Below are positions 1 to 10,874 of a stretch of DNA of 64,000 nt, one piece after another (positions within the stretch are counted from its first letter, which is position 1; each line of letters begins with the position of its first letter). This stretch comes from Chlorops oryzae. Lineage: Eukaryota; Arthropoda; Insecta; Diptera; Chloropidae. The stretch spans positions 10,199,012 to 10,263,011 of the forward strand of contig CM035808.1 in assembly GCA_020466095.1 (NCBI GenBank). The letters run 5' to 3'. The notes under the pieces were generated by a model, which was not told the DNA's origin, searched no databases, and was given only the letters and a program-made list of their open reading frames with translations. Position numbers and translations under genes: made by a program.

Positions 1-105
1 ATATGAGTCGTAGAAGGCTCGAAAATGGTAACAAATATGACTCGAAAATGATAACAAATATGACTCGAAAACGACTCGCAAATGATATCAAATATGACTC
101 CCTAA
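1..105 (+). repeat. Minisatellite, unit about 23 bp
   Basis: About 3.5 imperfect copies of a unit containing CTCGAAAATGATAACAAATA run up to the window edge. The copies are adjacent and in direct orientation. The true left border is outside the window. The 93-residue open frame across it only reflects the repeat. Confidence 0.6.
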
Positions 106-287
106 GAAGAGTCGCGGCTAGGGTTCCAATTTTTCCCGACAAAAGTATAATTTTTGATCAGAAAACGAGCTCATATTTAATCTTTTTAATCAGAAAGGCG
201 ACTCGAAAAAGACTCGCTTTTGATCAAAAATTTCGAAAAATGCTATCTGGGATTGACATTATCCGATATATACCTTATATCTAATTA

Positions 288-304
288 TATGCATACTTTT
301 AGGT
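288..304 (+). promoter_or_regulatory. Su(Hw)-like insulator motif
   Basis: The sequence ATGCATACTTTTAGGTG closely matches the fly Suppressor of Hairy-wing core as I recall it (TGCATACTTTT followed by a G-rich end). A weaker core, TTGCATACTTAATT, follows at about 347-360. Motif matching alone does not show binding. Confidence 0.3.
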
Positions 305-1846
305 GCTGAGGTAAACTTCTTTATACTGTTCTAATCGTAAAAACATTTGCATACTTAATTGAAATACTTCAAAAATTAAAAAGTTTGCTTCATTTGCGTT
401 TTATAAAGTTTTACAACGATGCCATGTTTTTTTTCTGTAGGTTTTTTTTTTTTGTTTGATCAAAAAAAGACGTCTTTTCATGCCATCATACAACGTAAGC
501 ATTCATTGCAAATTAAAACACTTAAACGAAAAAGAAAAAAAAACTGTTAAAAAGTATGTCCCTTGGGGGTTTAATGTACTGCTCTTTCGAAAGAAAAATA
601 TTATTAAGTACATAGCCTCAGTTGAACAACATAAAAATTTGTGAAAATCCACAGCATAATTTCAGGAGCTCAACGAATTCGCATACATAGCTAAAACGCA
701 ACACAAAAAAAAAAAAAAAAAAAAGGAAATGGCAATACCAAATACAAACAAAAAAACAAAACAGAGAGAAAAGCGAGGGAGAGAAAAAACTTAAATGTAA
801 ACACAAATTGTACAACGACTGCCTGCAGAGCAATTTTCCCACATTGACACAGCATGATGTTTGGGGAGAGATGTGGGTTGTGGGGCTCTGAGGTTGTGTG
901 GGAGCTTGTTTAGGCTTTTAACAAAAATTTCGTGGTGTCGCCTTGCTTTCCGTTACTTTCATAAATACAAATGAATCCAACACGTACATGAGATTCTGCT
1001 CACAGCAATGAAAACACTTTCATGTACAGAGTAAGTAAAAGCCTCTTTGCTTAGATTTTGCGAAGAGTGGCGACTTAAATTCGTTTAAAGGACGCGCGGT
1101 GGAGCTTTAAAAAAGCGGGCAGTTTTGTGAAATTTTTGCTGAAAGTGATGTCATTTCCTTATGGAAAATCAACAATTGTTTGAATGAAAATTCAAAGTCT
1201 TAAAGAAATTCATCAAAAATTGAGTTTAAAGAGGACAAAAATGAGAGCGTGCGTTCCTTTTTAATCAGGACTTTTCGAGAAAAGGCTAAAAAGGCAAATT
1301 TATTTCGCCTTAAGGACACATTTTCTTGAATCTTCATTTACGCAATATAATTTGTTTATTCTTGTGAGCAAACAAAGTCGAAAAGTCGATTAACAATTTC
1401 GTTCAAGTTAAAATAATTTAATTAATAAATTAAAAGAAAAACTTTCGCAAGCCGCCAGGAAATTATCCCACAATCAATTCTGCTAAATCTCAAACCATGC
1501 CCATATTAATTTGCCCTTGCGAGCACTTAAAAGCCCTTAAGCGTCGCTGTGTAGATTACTCGTACCAGTGATGCCATAACTTTTGGTGGAAAATATTCAA
1601 AATTTCTTGTTTTTAGTCAATTAGGTATTTTGCTTAAGAGTTGGAAGCTTTTTTTTTAATGATATAAATAAATTTAAGAGCTTTTGCGTTAGTGCTGCTA
1701 GTATTTTGAGGAAGTTTTGCAGTAGAAGTCATTAACAAATCCTTTCGAAGTATTATACCAATGTACATGTAATCGAGGAACTGAATTTTTAGTCTGCCAA
1801 AGAACTCTTTGAAATTTGTTCGAGTTTAACCGCATCAGGCACGTTG

Positions 1847-2362
1847 CACAGTGGGATTTCGAGGGCAAAAATCCTTTTTTCCGAACGAAAATTTAATGAT
1901 GGAGTTTTTTTTGGGTATTAAAAGTTATAAAAAACGTGTGTGAAACACTAAATTGTACTTTAAAATACATTGTTTTTTTTTTACTGTTATTGAGAATAAT
2001 GTTGTGCTTCTTGCTCTATTTTCTTTTTCCGAAAAAACTAATAAAAGTTATTTTTATAATATTATTTTTATATAAATAAGCTGCGGCATTTTTCTTAACA
2101 AATATCGAAAAAATTGCAATTCTATTTTTGGATGTGATATGAAAAAAATATTTAGTATACTTTTAGGGTAAACGGTTTTAATGACTTCCATGGATGGTGG
2201 GCGTGTCCAAATTTGATGAAATTTTTCAGAATATTTATGTATTGTTGATTTTAAGCCTTTGTTATTTTCTTAATTTCGTCAAAATAAGGCTCGGTGGCAA
2301 GTTTCATTGTCATACGAGCGGTAAATAATTTATACTCGAATATATGAAGCCATCCCACTGTG
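1847..2362. mobile_element. Non-autonomous Transib-like DNA element (516 bp)
   Basis: The ends form a perfect terminal inverted repeat: CACAGTGGGAT at 1847-1857 and ATCCCACTGTG at 2352-2362. The flanks CGTTG (1842-1846) and CGTCG (2363-2367) agree at 4 of 5 bases, as a decayed 5-bp target duplication would. Transib elements make 5-bp duplications and have termini starting CAC. The first seven bases, CACAGTG, equal the RSS heptamer of V(D)J recombination. No transposase is present inside. Family assignment is inferred from the ends alone. Confidence 0.45.
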
Positions 2363-4772
2363 CGTCGTGACTCATCAGCACCTTTGGAGTTGCTTGCTAC
2401 AAAGTTTCAATATTGAAGTGGAATATGGAATTGCCCATACGCAACCAAATTAAAATCTTCTGAGAATTAGGACCTGTGCCAGATGATGGCTTATTCAGTC
2501 GCCAAATTTCCCAACTTTTGAGTATGTCATGATAAGACTTTAGTGCATACCAAAGATTTCTTTCTCAGGGACATGAATATTTGAAAGAAAATTTAGAGAG
2601 TCCTTAATAATGAGAGAATGCACTAAAATAATCATCAGATATGTTGAAAAGAACTCAGGAAATCTCCTCAATACAATATCAGAAAACAATGCGAATTTTT
2701 GAGAGGGATTCTAGCAATGTTTTATAATTAAGTTTCAATTGATTGCAACGCATTTTTGTAACACATCAAGTTTTGTTTCATTTTCAATTCTAAAACTGAT
2801 TCCTTTTTCATGTCAATCCTCCGAGAAATGAAAGACATTGGATATTCTTGGGCTAAGAAGAAACAGTTCTCGATTTCACACGACAACTCATTGTGGAGCC
2901 AAATAAATGAAAAGCTTACTTGAAGCGATCGAAATGAAATAATGAAGAAATTGTGTAGAACAAAAAAAAAAGGAGCGCGACAATGCCAGTCATGATTACG
3001 AAAAGACTAATTGGGTACATCAACCCGGGCACACTCTCTAATGAGCTATGAAATCAATATTCCAATAAGAGACTATATGACAGCAAAAAATGACAATAAA
3101 AATGATTTTGAGATTTTGTGACAGTGGTCCTTCACAAGTTTGCCGCCTGTCGTCGTCCTGTCCTCTCTTCTGGCTGTGGTAGTCAAAGCAACGACTAATT
3201 TAGGAGCAATTATTAAAGCTGAACAAAGATAGAAAGCGTACAACACGTAGGGAGGAAAGCAATATTCTTTTACTTTTTCTTTTCCCTTTTTTTTTTTTTT
3301 TGTAGATATTTGTTTTTTGTGTCAACTATTTGAAATTTTTCCTTCGCGTTCTTCCGTTCATTATGTCCGCTACAAATGAATTCTTACCAAATAGATTCCA
3401 ACTTTTTCACAAACTTCTTCTTTCGAGAGGATTTTTTTTTTGCGTATTTTTTGCTTGAAGTTTTCTTTGTTTGACCACTTTTTCTTTTGCTTCTTCTGGT
3501 TTGATTTTACCCTGCTGCTTTCTTCTTTTTTTTTCTTCAGTTTTTTCCTTCCATCTTGCTCAATTTCTAACCATCTATGGTTGCGGAGAGTGCCTCTTCA
3601 ACTTAATCAGTGCCCCTATTGTTTATTTAACGTCGTTTAATACTTCTTCTTCTTTTTCTTACATATTTTTCAAAGATTTCCTTCTGTCTACTCAGTTAAC
3701 GGGAAGGCAACTTTGGGAAAATAGTTTTGACGTCGCCATTTTCATGGCACTATGGCGCCCCATTACTTCAATGGCCATCACTACTCATCCATATACGTGT
3801 GGGACGGTGTGTGTGTAAGTGTGTGTGTATGGCAGTTTATGAAAGTCTAGATAACAAGAGCACATCACCACAATCAAGCAGCTGCATGCTGCCTTAACAA
3901 GTCACAGACTTTTCTCGATTTCATGTTCAAGAAGGCGTCCATAATAAAGTAGACAACATCAGCCGTGGAGTTCACTTCGCTCTTCTCTATTTACTTTGTT
4001 ATTCGACTTTCATAGAATTTTTTTTTATGTACTCTCCTTAATTAAAAGTGTTTTTCTTTATTAGTCCAGAAATTCGTACTCACTGAACATTTCATCTGTC
4101 AATGTGTCGCTTGGAAATAGTTATATTGAAGAATCCCTGGAACGGAGTTTTAAATATGGATGTGAATTGAATTTACCAAAAAAAAAACAAGAGTCCCAAA
4201 TTAATTTCAAAATTCTCTGATATTTTTGTTGTCTTTTTTGTAATAAATTCAAGGATAAAATATAATCTTTTTTTTACAAGGAGTCAAAAGGGATAGATAG
4301 GGATAAATCTCTTCGTATTTTTCGGTCTAGTCAGAAATTTCTTGAACCTTTGAAATAGGGCTACCATCTTAGGTCTTCAGAAATTCTTTCAAAGCGAGAC
4401 AAAACGAGGTCCGAAGAGTTTATGGGGGAGGCATTTTAGTCCTTATAAAATCTACCCCAGTAGCTACTTTACGCAGAATAGGTACATACGAAGCCATCGT
4501 AACGTCGAGTTTATTTAACATTTTGTTTCTGGAATTCATTGAAGCCAACAAAAAAGGCTCAACAGATCGAAAGGACGATTGAAATTCCAATGAAATTCCA
4601 GGTCTGGGCAATTATACACATTAACAGGTGCTCATTGACTTATCACGTTTTTGCCGGTAGAGCTTTTAAGAAGAACTTTTGGTTCGCGACATGCCTTTAT
4701 TTCACATGGCAGGTTTTTTGAAAGGCAATTTTATTTTGTTTGAACTGTTATAATCGTGCTTATTAACGTATT
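2363..4772. other. Non-coding DNA with pyrimidine-rich tracts
   Basis: No gene is supported. The plus strand is strongly pyrimidine-rich at about 3260-3300 and 3430-3670, giving Phe/Leu/Ser-rich chance frames. A GT-rich stretch lies near 3795-3830. Confidence 0.55.
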
Positions 4773-4863
4773 CCGACGGATCAAATCCGTTCGGATTTTT
4801 AACATTTTTATGAATTTTTCGTTCATAAAAATGTGAAAAATCCAAATGGGTTCGATCCGTCGG
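4773..4863. repeat. Long hairpin: 42-bp inverted repeat with a 7-base loop
   Basis: The arms at 4773-4814 and 4822-4863 are reverse complements at 37 of 42 positions, separated by TTTTTCG. Several mismatches would be G-U pairs in RNA. The arms begin CCGACGGATC and close on TTTTTATGAA. It could be a tiny palindromic transposon derivative, or a hairpin RNA precursor if transcribed. No flanking target duplication was identified. Confidence 0.7.
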
Positions 4864-5910
4864 GTCTATGCACTTGTAAGAAAGAATTAATGAAAGGATT
4901 TCAGTAAGCCGATTGAGAATTACCTACAAACAATTTGATTCTCAAAATTAAAAAAAAAATAAAAAAAAATAAACAAAGAACATTTCTACTAGCATAAAAC
5001 AAATTTAAAAAATATATATTTATATATATCACATATCGCCAATGAATATCACATAAATCAGAAATCAATCAAAAATTTATTTACATAAATTTCAAAAAAA
5101 AAAATATGCCAATTTTCAATCAAAACATCATCGAACGCAAGGTCAACATGACGTATACGTGATTTTATTTCCCTTCAAAAATTCGCATTACTCATACGCA
5201 CATCAATCGTATAATGGCAAATTGCTCGTTGTTTCTTGAAAACTTTTGGTCCTCAAAATTACTTATCAAGACTATTCGACTGTCTTTATCGAATTCAAAA
5301 TATCGGTTTCCCTTTAGGTATGCTGAATTTATTTTGTGGTCCTTTGAGATCCTTTACAGAGAGCATTGACTGTACTTATACGTGTTGCACGTGTTCCAAC
5401 AGAATGTTGGAACAATAAGACTAAAAAAAAAAGTGATTTCAGTGATAGTGGTGGATAATGCGATAACAGATATTTTAGGTAAAATATTTGTGGTGATTTA
5501 GTGAAAGAAAACCTTGTGAAAGAGTGAAAGGGAATAGAGCAATAATGCGTGACGCTTGAATATGCAGATATGCAGTGATAATTGTAAGAATGGTGATCAA
5601 AATTTGCGAGCTGAGTGATTTGTGGGTGACTATGGTGTGACTTTCTTATAGCTAGAATATTTTATTTGAAACTAAACTCCTTAAGTACTTTCTCTGTTTG
5701 ATCCAAAATATAGAATTAATATTTTCATAAGCAAAAAAAAAAAAAAAATGAAAGGAGAACGTGAAACGAAAATGGAAATTTATGAGTGAAAATAATTTTC
5801 GTTTTTATACCCTTTTGTTTAGACACCAATTGGCACTGATTCCGAGATTTTGTTCCGATTTTATTCCGATTTATCCGAATTCGGTTTTTGGTGGATGTGT
5901 GAGGGGGTTT
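4864..5910. other. AT-rich spacer downstream of the minus-strand gene
   Basis: A- and T-rich sequence with poly-A near 5735-5750. A small perfect palindrome, GTTCCAACA-gaa-TGTTGGAAC, lies at 5393-5413. No coding region is supported. Confidence 0.55.
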
Positions 5911-5916
5911 TTTATT
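5911..5916 (-). terminator. Candidate polyadenylation signal AATAAA
   Basis: TTTATT on the plus strand reads AATAAA on the minus strand, about 35 bases past the stop codon of the 5951-7030 ORF. A second AATAAA is at 5860-5865. They support a transcript ending here, in the same exon as the stop. Confidence 0.45.
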
Positions 5917-5950
5917 ATTAATTTTTTTTTTTTTTTTTTTTCTTAATGGT

Positions 5951-7030
5951 TTAGAACTTTTCCGAAATGCTATAAATTCGCTTAATGCTCACACATTTGC
6001 GACGCAAACGCTCACACTCGATCTCACGAAAGTCGGCGTGCACGGCAGCGCAATTGCTGAGTGCGGTGAAGTCAGCTTCCGGTCCGTGTATCGCCGCCTG
6101 ATCGTTAGGATATGTTGACACCGATGCAATCGAGAATGAGCCAGCCGATGGCGACGATGAGTATTCAGTGGTTGGTGCAACAGACTCTTCGCTATCGGAT
6201 TCACAGGGACTTTGTGTCGGAGGTAATTTTGGTGGTGTTGTGTCGTCGACAGCTTCTAAAATAGTTTGTGTTTCTTCGTTGTTGTTGTTGTTGTTGTTGT
6301 TGCTATAATTATTATTATTACATAAGATGGCACGCTTGAGATCTAAGGCCAATGATGATGGTGCAACAACCGGTGGTTGGCAATCAAAAGTGTTGTTCGA
6401 TAGACCTGGCTGGGTGGTTATAACGCCGGTCGGGACACCCAACGGACTCGATGATTCGGGGAAAATGCGATTGTCGGAACTCGACGAGAATTTCGATATT
6501 AACGATTTCGATGACGTTTTATTTATGAGCTTCTGTTGTTGCACATAATAGTAATCGCGTGGCAGCGACGATGTTGCATACAAGTCATGAACATTGTATA
6601 AATTTGGATTGGCAGCGCGAAAGGCAGCAGCAGCAGCTGTGGCAGCACCACCACCAATGCCGCTCGCGTGCAATGCTGGTGTACTCGCTGAATAAGTTTC
6701 GTTGTATTCGGTGTGTCGCTGGTACGGATGGTCCGACGACTGCAACAGTGACGATTGCTGCGAGCTATGCAAATCACTAATGACACTCGCTGTCGACGCC
6801 GTTGGCGTTGAGCTGGCTGTGTGAACGGCAAGCTTTGCTGCCAGTAATGGTGTTAGATTTGCTAGAAATTGTTCCTGTTGCTGCTGTTGACGTTGTTCCT
6901 CGAGCTGGCGCCGATAGGCGTCAATGTGATCGGTTGTCGAAGTTGAGTTGCTATTGATGCATCCTTGAAAGAAATCCAATGCTTCGTAGAGTATAAAACA
7001 TAGGCCGAGAACAAGAAATGTCTCCATCAT
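5951..7030 (-). CDS. Hypothetical protein, 359 aa, N-terminal hydrophobic segment and low-complexity tail
   Basis: This is the only host ORF I find convincing; I do not recognise the family. The frame is open back to 7090, but that upstream codon is GTG and an in-frame TAA lies at 7103-7105. I therefore start at the paired ATGs at 7030 and 7027. Residues 4-15 are hydrophobic and continue into a mixed segment to about 22, giving a signal peptide or short signal anchor. Next come a Gln-rich stretch (about 42-54), an Ala run (about 129-136), Ser/Thr-rich sequence, an Asn tract (about 238-251), an acidic patch near 277-282, and a basic C-terminus. No enzymatic motif is visible. Codons are mixed and GC-richer than the flanks. 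It may be a complete secreted or membrane-tethered protein. Alternatively it is a first coding exon: GTGAGC at 5992-5987 could be a donor, although AATAAA signals just downstream argue against that. Confidence 0.65.
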   Translation of the reverse strand: MMETFLVLGLCFILYEALDFFQGCINSNSTSTTDHIDAYRRQLEEQRQQQQQEQFLANLTPLLAAKLAVHTASSTPTASTASVISDLHSSQQSSLLQSSDHPYQRHTEYNETYSASTPALHASGIGGGAATAAAAAFRAANPNLYNVHDLYATSSLPRDYYYVQQQKLINKTSSKSLISKFSSSSDNRIFPESSSPLGVPTGVITTQPGLSNNTFDCQPPVVAPSSLALDLKRAILCNNNNYSNNNNNNNNEETQTILEAVDDTTPPKLPPTQSPCESDSEESVAPTTEYSSSPSAGSFSIASVSTYPNDQAAIHGPEADFTALSNCAAVHADFREIECERLRRKCVSIKRIYSISEKF

Positions 7031-7470
7031 AATAACGGCTTTGAGGCCAACGGCATTTTCTGCTTGGCTCAAACACGAAACACAGGACACACGCTTTTCA
7101 CTTTATTCTCTGTTATTTCTTAATATTTTTCATTGGTTTGTTTTTTAATTCTTTTTAGCTTGAGGTAAGTCTATATGGTTATGGTGTTCTCTTTAACACG
7201 TTTTTCATAAGTTTATTGAATATTTGCGTAATTATTTTTTTCTGTATTGAAATCAAAGAAAATTAATCAAGCTGTTGTGCGCTTATTTAAAGTGAGTAAA
7301 AATTGTGCAAAGCAGCCATCCAGCAGTGTATTACATTGTGTTTTCTTTGAAGTTTTAAGTGTTTCTTGGCTCAAAGCAAACGTTTCGTGTTCCTTGCATT
7401 AAGAATTCCTTTAAATTCACTCTAAAATGTGAAAACTTAGAAAAGACTAAAGAAAACCATAAAAAGAAGC
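7031..7470 (-). other. Probable 5' UTR of the 5951-7030 gene with splice acceptor
   Basis: Read on the minus strand, two pyrimidine tracts end in AG, giving exon starts at 7469 (CTTTTGCTTCTTCAG) and 7446 (GGTTTTCTTTAG). A branch-like CTAAA lies about 20 bases before the first. No intron signal separates them from the ATG at 7030. The exon probably starts here and connects to an upstream exon at higher coordinates. Confidence 0.35.
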
Positions 7471-8129
7471 TGAAGAAGCAAAAGGATACGATTTAGTTCA
7501 TTGTATACGGCGATCTTCGATTCTCGTCGATCGATGCCTTGGACAATCTTAATTAGCAAAATCGTCTTAAATATTATTATGGGAATTCATTCGAACCCTC
7601 GAAGGAGTGAACACTGAGAACGTCTTTGCGTTAACTGTCAGGAAGCTTTGATGGCTATTTAAAAAGTTCTCAAAGTTCACTAAGTTCGAGGTCTAATTGA
7701 ATACCCATATTGTAATCGAAGCAATGAAAATAACAATATTGGGCCTTAAAGTATGCAACGACTTTTTTTGATAACATAATAGAATACAGCTTATGAACCC
7801 CACAAGAGTGAAAATGTTAATTTTTTATAGCAATACCTCGAAAAATGTCCTTTATAGAGAAATATTCACTTAATTTTTGTTTTATTTATTTCGAAATGGT
7901 CTTAGAAATCTCCTCTTTCACTCAAGATAGTCAGAACTGGAATAGCTGTTTTTTTTTTCTGGAAACTATATTGATTTGAAACCAACTTTTAATGCAAAAT
8001 TGTTTAAAATTAGACATCGTATTGTCATTTATTGTGCTGAAACTATTGAACCGATTTCATAGATAAGTGAAAGCAATAAGTTGTTTTTTTTTTTTTTTTT
8101 TTTGAAACCAAGATCTTTAAAATTGGTTG
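7471..8129. other. Non-coding DNA
   Basis: AT-rich, no gene supported. A Su(Hw)-like motif on the minus strand (7741-7760) and a T run at about 8083-8103 are the only features. Confidence 0.5.
7741..7760 (-). promoter_or_regulatory. Su(Hw)-like insulator motif
   Basis: The minus strand reads CGTTGCATACTTTAAGGCCC, one base away from the recalled core TTGCATACTTTTAGGC. It lies about 0.7 kb upstream of the host ORF start. Confidence 0.3.
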
Positions 8130-8911
8130 ATGCCGAAGGAAGTACGACCACTAAACTCATACTATAGACAATTTTGTGTTTCAATATAATTATTATAAAA
8201 ATATGGAACAACTTTAACCCTTTTAGACACGGTGTCAATTATTAGAGACAAGAGCTTATCAGATTTTAATGCTATCAGTTTCGGAGCGTGTCTGAAAGGG
8301 TTAAGAAACGTATAAAAAGTTCGAATTTGTAGGGTGGTGTTATATAAGAAAAGCAAGATAGAAATCCGCGTCGCGTAACCTGTAAACCTTTTGGGAAGAA
8401 TTTCTGCAAAATTTTCAAAACAGAAACCCATAAGCTTTCTTAACAAGCACGTACAACAATTTATTTTGGGACACCCTAATGGAAAAACATACGCAGTAAG
8501 ACGTATACGTAATTTTCCTTCTATAGAAATTACGTTAATCATACAACCGGTACTTATTTTATCAATTTTTTAATACACAGAAGTGATTTTTGTTATTCCT
8601 TTTACAGCGATTCTATCAATTTGAAAGGTAACGTGGCTTGAAAAATTTCCCACTACAAATCGCTCGTTTACTTCAAGAATGTCATATCTCAAAACAAACT
8701 ATTTGGAGAAAAATGGGTTAAAAGTATTCAGTTCACTTGCATTTTGATGAATAAAGAAGACATTATTCTCACTTCCCACTAAAGAGAGTTTCTATACTCA
8801 GTATTGATACGAAATTTTTACACCGAATATTTCCTCATCATTAACTCAAAAATCGTGTTACAACACTCTTGTAGTAAATGAACATTTTCATATATGGAAG
8901 ACTAACATAGA
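8130..8911 (+). repeat. Direct duplication, copy A (partner 10000-10755)
   Basis: About 0.78 kb is repeated 1.87 kb downstream in the same order and orientation. Perfect blocks, such as the GTGTTATATAAGAAAAGCAA stretch and the segment around ATCCGCGTCGCGTAACCTGT, alternate with scattered 1-4 base indels. It encodes nothing recognisable. The pattern fits either a decayed duplication or an assembly artefact. Confidence 0.8.
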
Positions 8912-8924
8912 CCAGGGATCGGCA

Positions 8925-9310
8925 GAAAAAAAATTTTAAATTTTGATTTTCAGATTATAGTACATTCAGAGATTTTTCATTTTATGATTATGGATTAATG
9001 AAAATTTAAAAATTTCAAATTTAACATTTTCGATTTGTGTGATATTGTTAAATTCAAATTCTGAAAATATGAATTGACATATAGTCAATAATAATAAAAT
9101 TAAAAATTTGGACTACTAAAAAAACCCAAAATTTAAATGTGAGAGTTATTGAATATTGGACAATCAAAAATTTTTATTTCGAAATTTTGGAATATTCAGG
9201 CACTCAAAAATCAGATCTTTGAAATTTTGGATTATTTGAAAAATCAGCAATCATTTTTTTAAAATTTTGGATTGTTTTAATAATCAAGAATTTCAGATCA
9301 AAAAATCGTG
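8925..9310. repeat. Degenerate AT-rich repeat
   Basis: The motif GAAATTTTGGAWTATT followed by AAAATCAG recurs at irregular 40-55 base spacing, best seen at 9170-9310. The block sits between the two copies of the duplication. No coding content. Confidence 0.4.
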
Positions 9311-9999
9311 GAATAAATTTATATATAGCATTTCTGGTTTCAAATTAACATGCTTATGACAAATAACAAAACCAAATGCGACCAAGTCAACCAATAATTA
9401 TTTTGAAAACAGTCAAATTGGAATTGATAGTTATGTTGCTATTAACCCTTTCATGCCCACTGTTGCCTAGACGCAGAAATAAGTTCAAGAAGAATTAAAA
9501 GTCAATCGTTATTACTTCTGCCGTTTATTAAAAATTGCAAGTGCAGGAGTGAACCTAGATGAAGACAGACTAATACTCGTAGTAGAATTTGATTATTAAT
9601 GAAATTTGCTTTATTTCCTATTAACTTTTTTCTGTGAAGAATTGCATTTTCTTAATACTCGTATTTAAAAGTTTTCATCAAGTCTTTTTCAACTAATTGT
9701 GCCTCAATTTCCGACACTTGTACTGTTGTTAAGGCTTCTTTGAGGGCAATCATCACATTATTTTGCGCTTTTGCCGTTAAGCAACGTAATTGACAACATT
9801 GTCTTTAAATTGTGCTTGTGAAAAAGAACAAAATGTTTTATGTTCATAAGTGACCAATCTAATTTTATTTGCTTTTGTAATAGCGTACTGGTTGTATTCG
9901 TCTTAAGACTTCGAATTTTACATTTTTAAATTTAATAATTTTTTCCAAGCATTACCGTTTTTGTGAAGCTTTCTGATTTATTTAATGTTAATTTTTTCA
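9311..9999. other. Non-coding DNA between duplicate copies
   Basis: AT-rich sequence with no recognisable gene or repeat. Confidence 0.5.
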
Positions 10000-10755
10000 G
10001 TACAACTGCTGCTAAATTCATTTCAGTTGGACATACTATCAGACAATTTGCCTGTTTCGAATATAATTATCATAAAATATGGAACATGCTATTACCCTTT
10101 ATAGACACGTGTCAATTATTAGAGACCTATCGATTTTATGCTATCAGTTTCGGAGCGTGTCTTGAAAGGTTAAGAAACTTAAAACAGTTCCAATTTAGAG
10201 GTGGTGTTATATAAGAAAAGCAAGATGAAATCCGCGTCGCGTAACCTGTAAACCTTTTTCAAAGAATTCTCAAAATTTTCAAAACAGAACCCATAAGATT
10301 TCTTAACAAGCACGTACAACTGAATTTATTTGGGACACCCTATGGAAAAACATATTCAGTAAGACGTATACGTAATTTTCCTTCTATGAAATTACGTTAA
10401 TCATACACGGTACTTATTTATAATTTTTAATACAGAGTGTATTTTTGTATCCAATTTTACAGCGATTTCTATTATATTTGAAATGGCAACGTTCTGAAAT
10501 ATTTCCATACAAATCGCTCGAATTATTAAATGTCAATTCAAAACAATTATTTGAGAAAAATGGGTTAAAGTTTCAGTTCATGCATTTTGATGAATAAAGA
10601 AGACATTATTCTCACTTCCCATAAAGAAAGTTTCTATACTCAGTATTGATACAAAATTTTTACACCGAATATTTCCTAATCATTAACTCAAAAATCGTGT
10701 TACTACATTCTTGTATAAATGAACATTTTCATATATGGAAGACTAACATAGACTA
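10000..10755 (+). repeat. Direct duplication, copy B (partner 8130-8911)
   Basis: Matches 8130-8911 throughout. The match ends just after GGAAGACTAACATAGAC in both copies. Differences are mostly single- or few-base gains and losses rather than substitutions. The open frame at 9963-10214 is a by-product. Confidence 0.8.
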
Positions 10756-10874
10756 ACGTATAAGTAGTTTTCGTTTGCTGGTAGGGGGCGGTTAAGCAAT
10801 CCGAAACTGAGCAATTCGAAAACACGCAATGTTGCGAATAATCGTGATTATGGCTTACTTTTGTGTAAGCTCTA

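Larger units (their letters stand above)
1..1845. other. AT-rich intergenic or intronic DNA, window start
   Basis: No gene is supported. The first 105 bases are a short minisatellite (listed separately), and two GCATACTT motifs lie at 291-360. An A run is at about 705-723. The short open frames are AT-biased, low in complexity, and lack coding character. Confidence 0.6.

Noticed and set aside
6327..6831. Plus- and minus-strand ORFs inside the host gene
   Set aside because: Alternative-frame shadows of the 359-aa ORF, caused by its Gln/Asn/Ser codon bias.
7031..7090. Extended start of the host ORF at 7090
   Set aside because: The codon is GTG with an in-frame stop 12 bases further upstream and no splice acceptor between; paired ATGs occur at 7030 and 7027.
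7155..7170. Plus-strand acceptor plus donor (TTTTTAG, CTTGAG, GTAAGT) as a 6-base microexon or ratchet
   Set aside because: Acceptor and donor are not juxtaposed, no plus-strand gene is evident, and the spot lies in the probable minus-strand 5' UTR.
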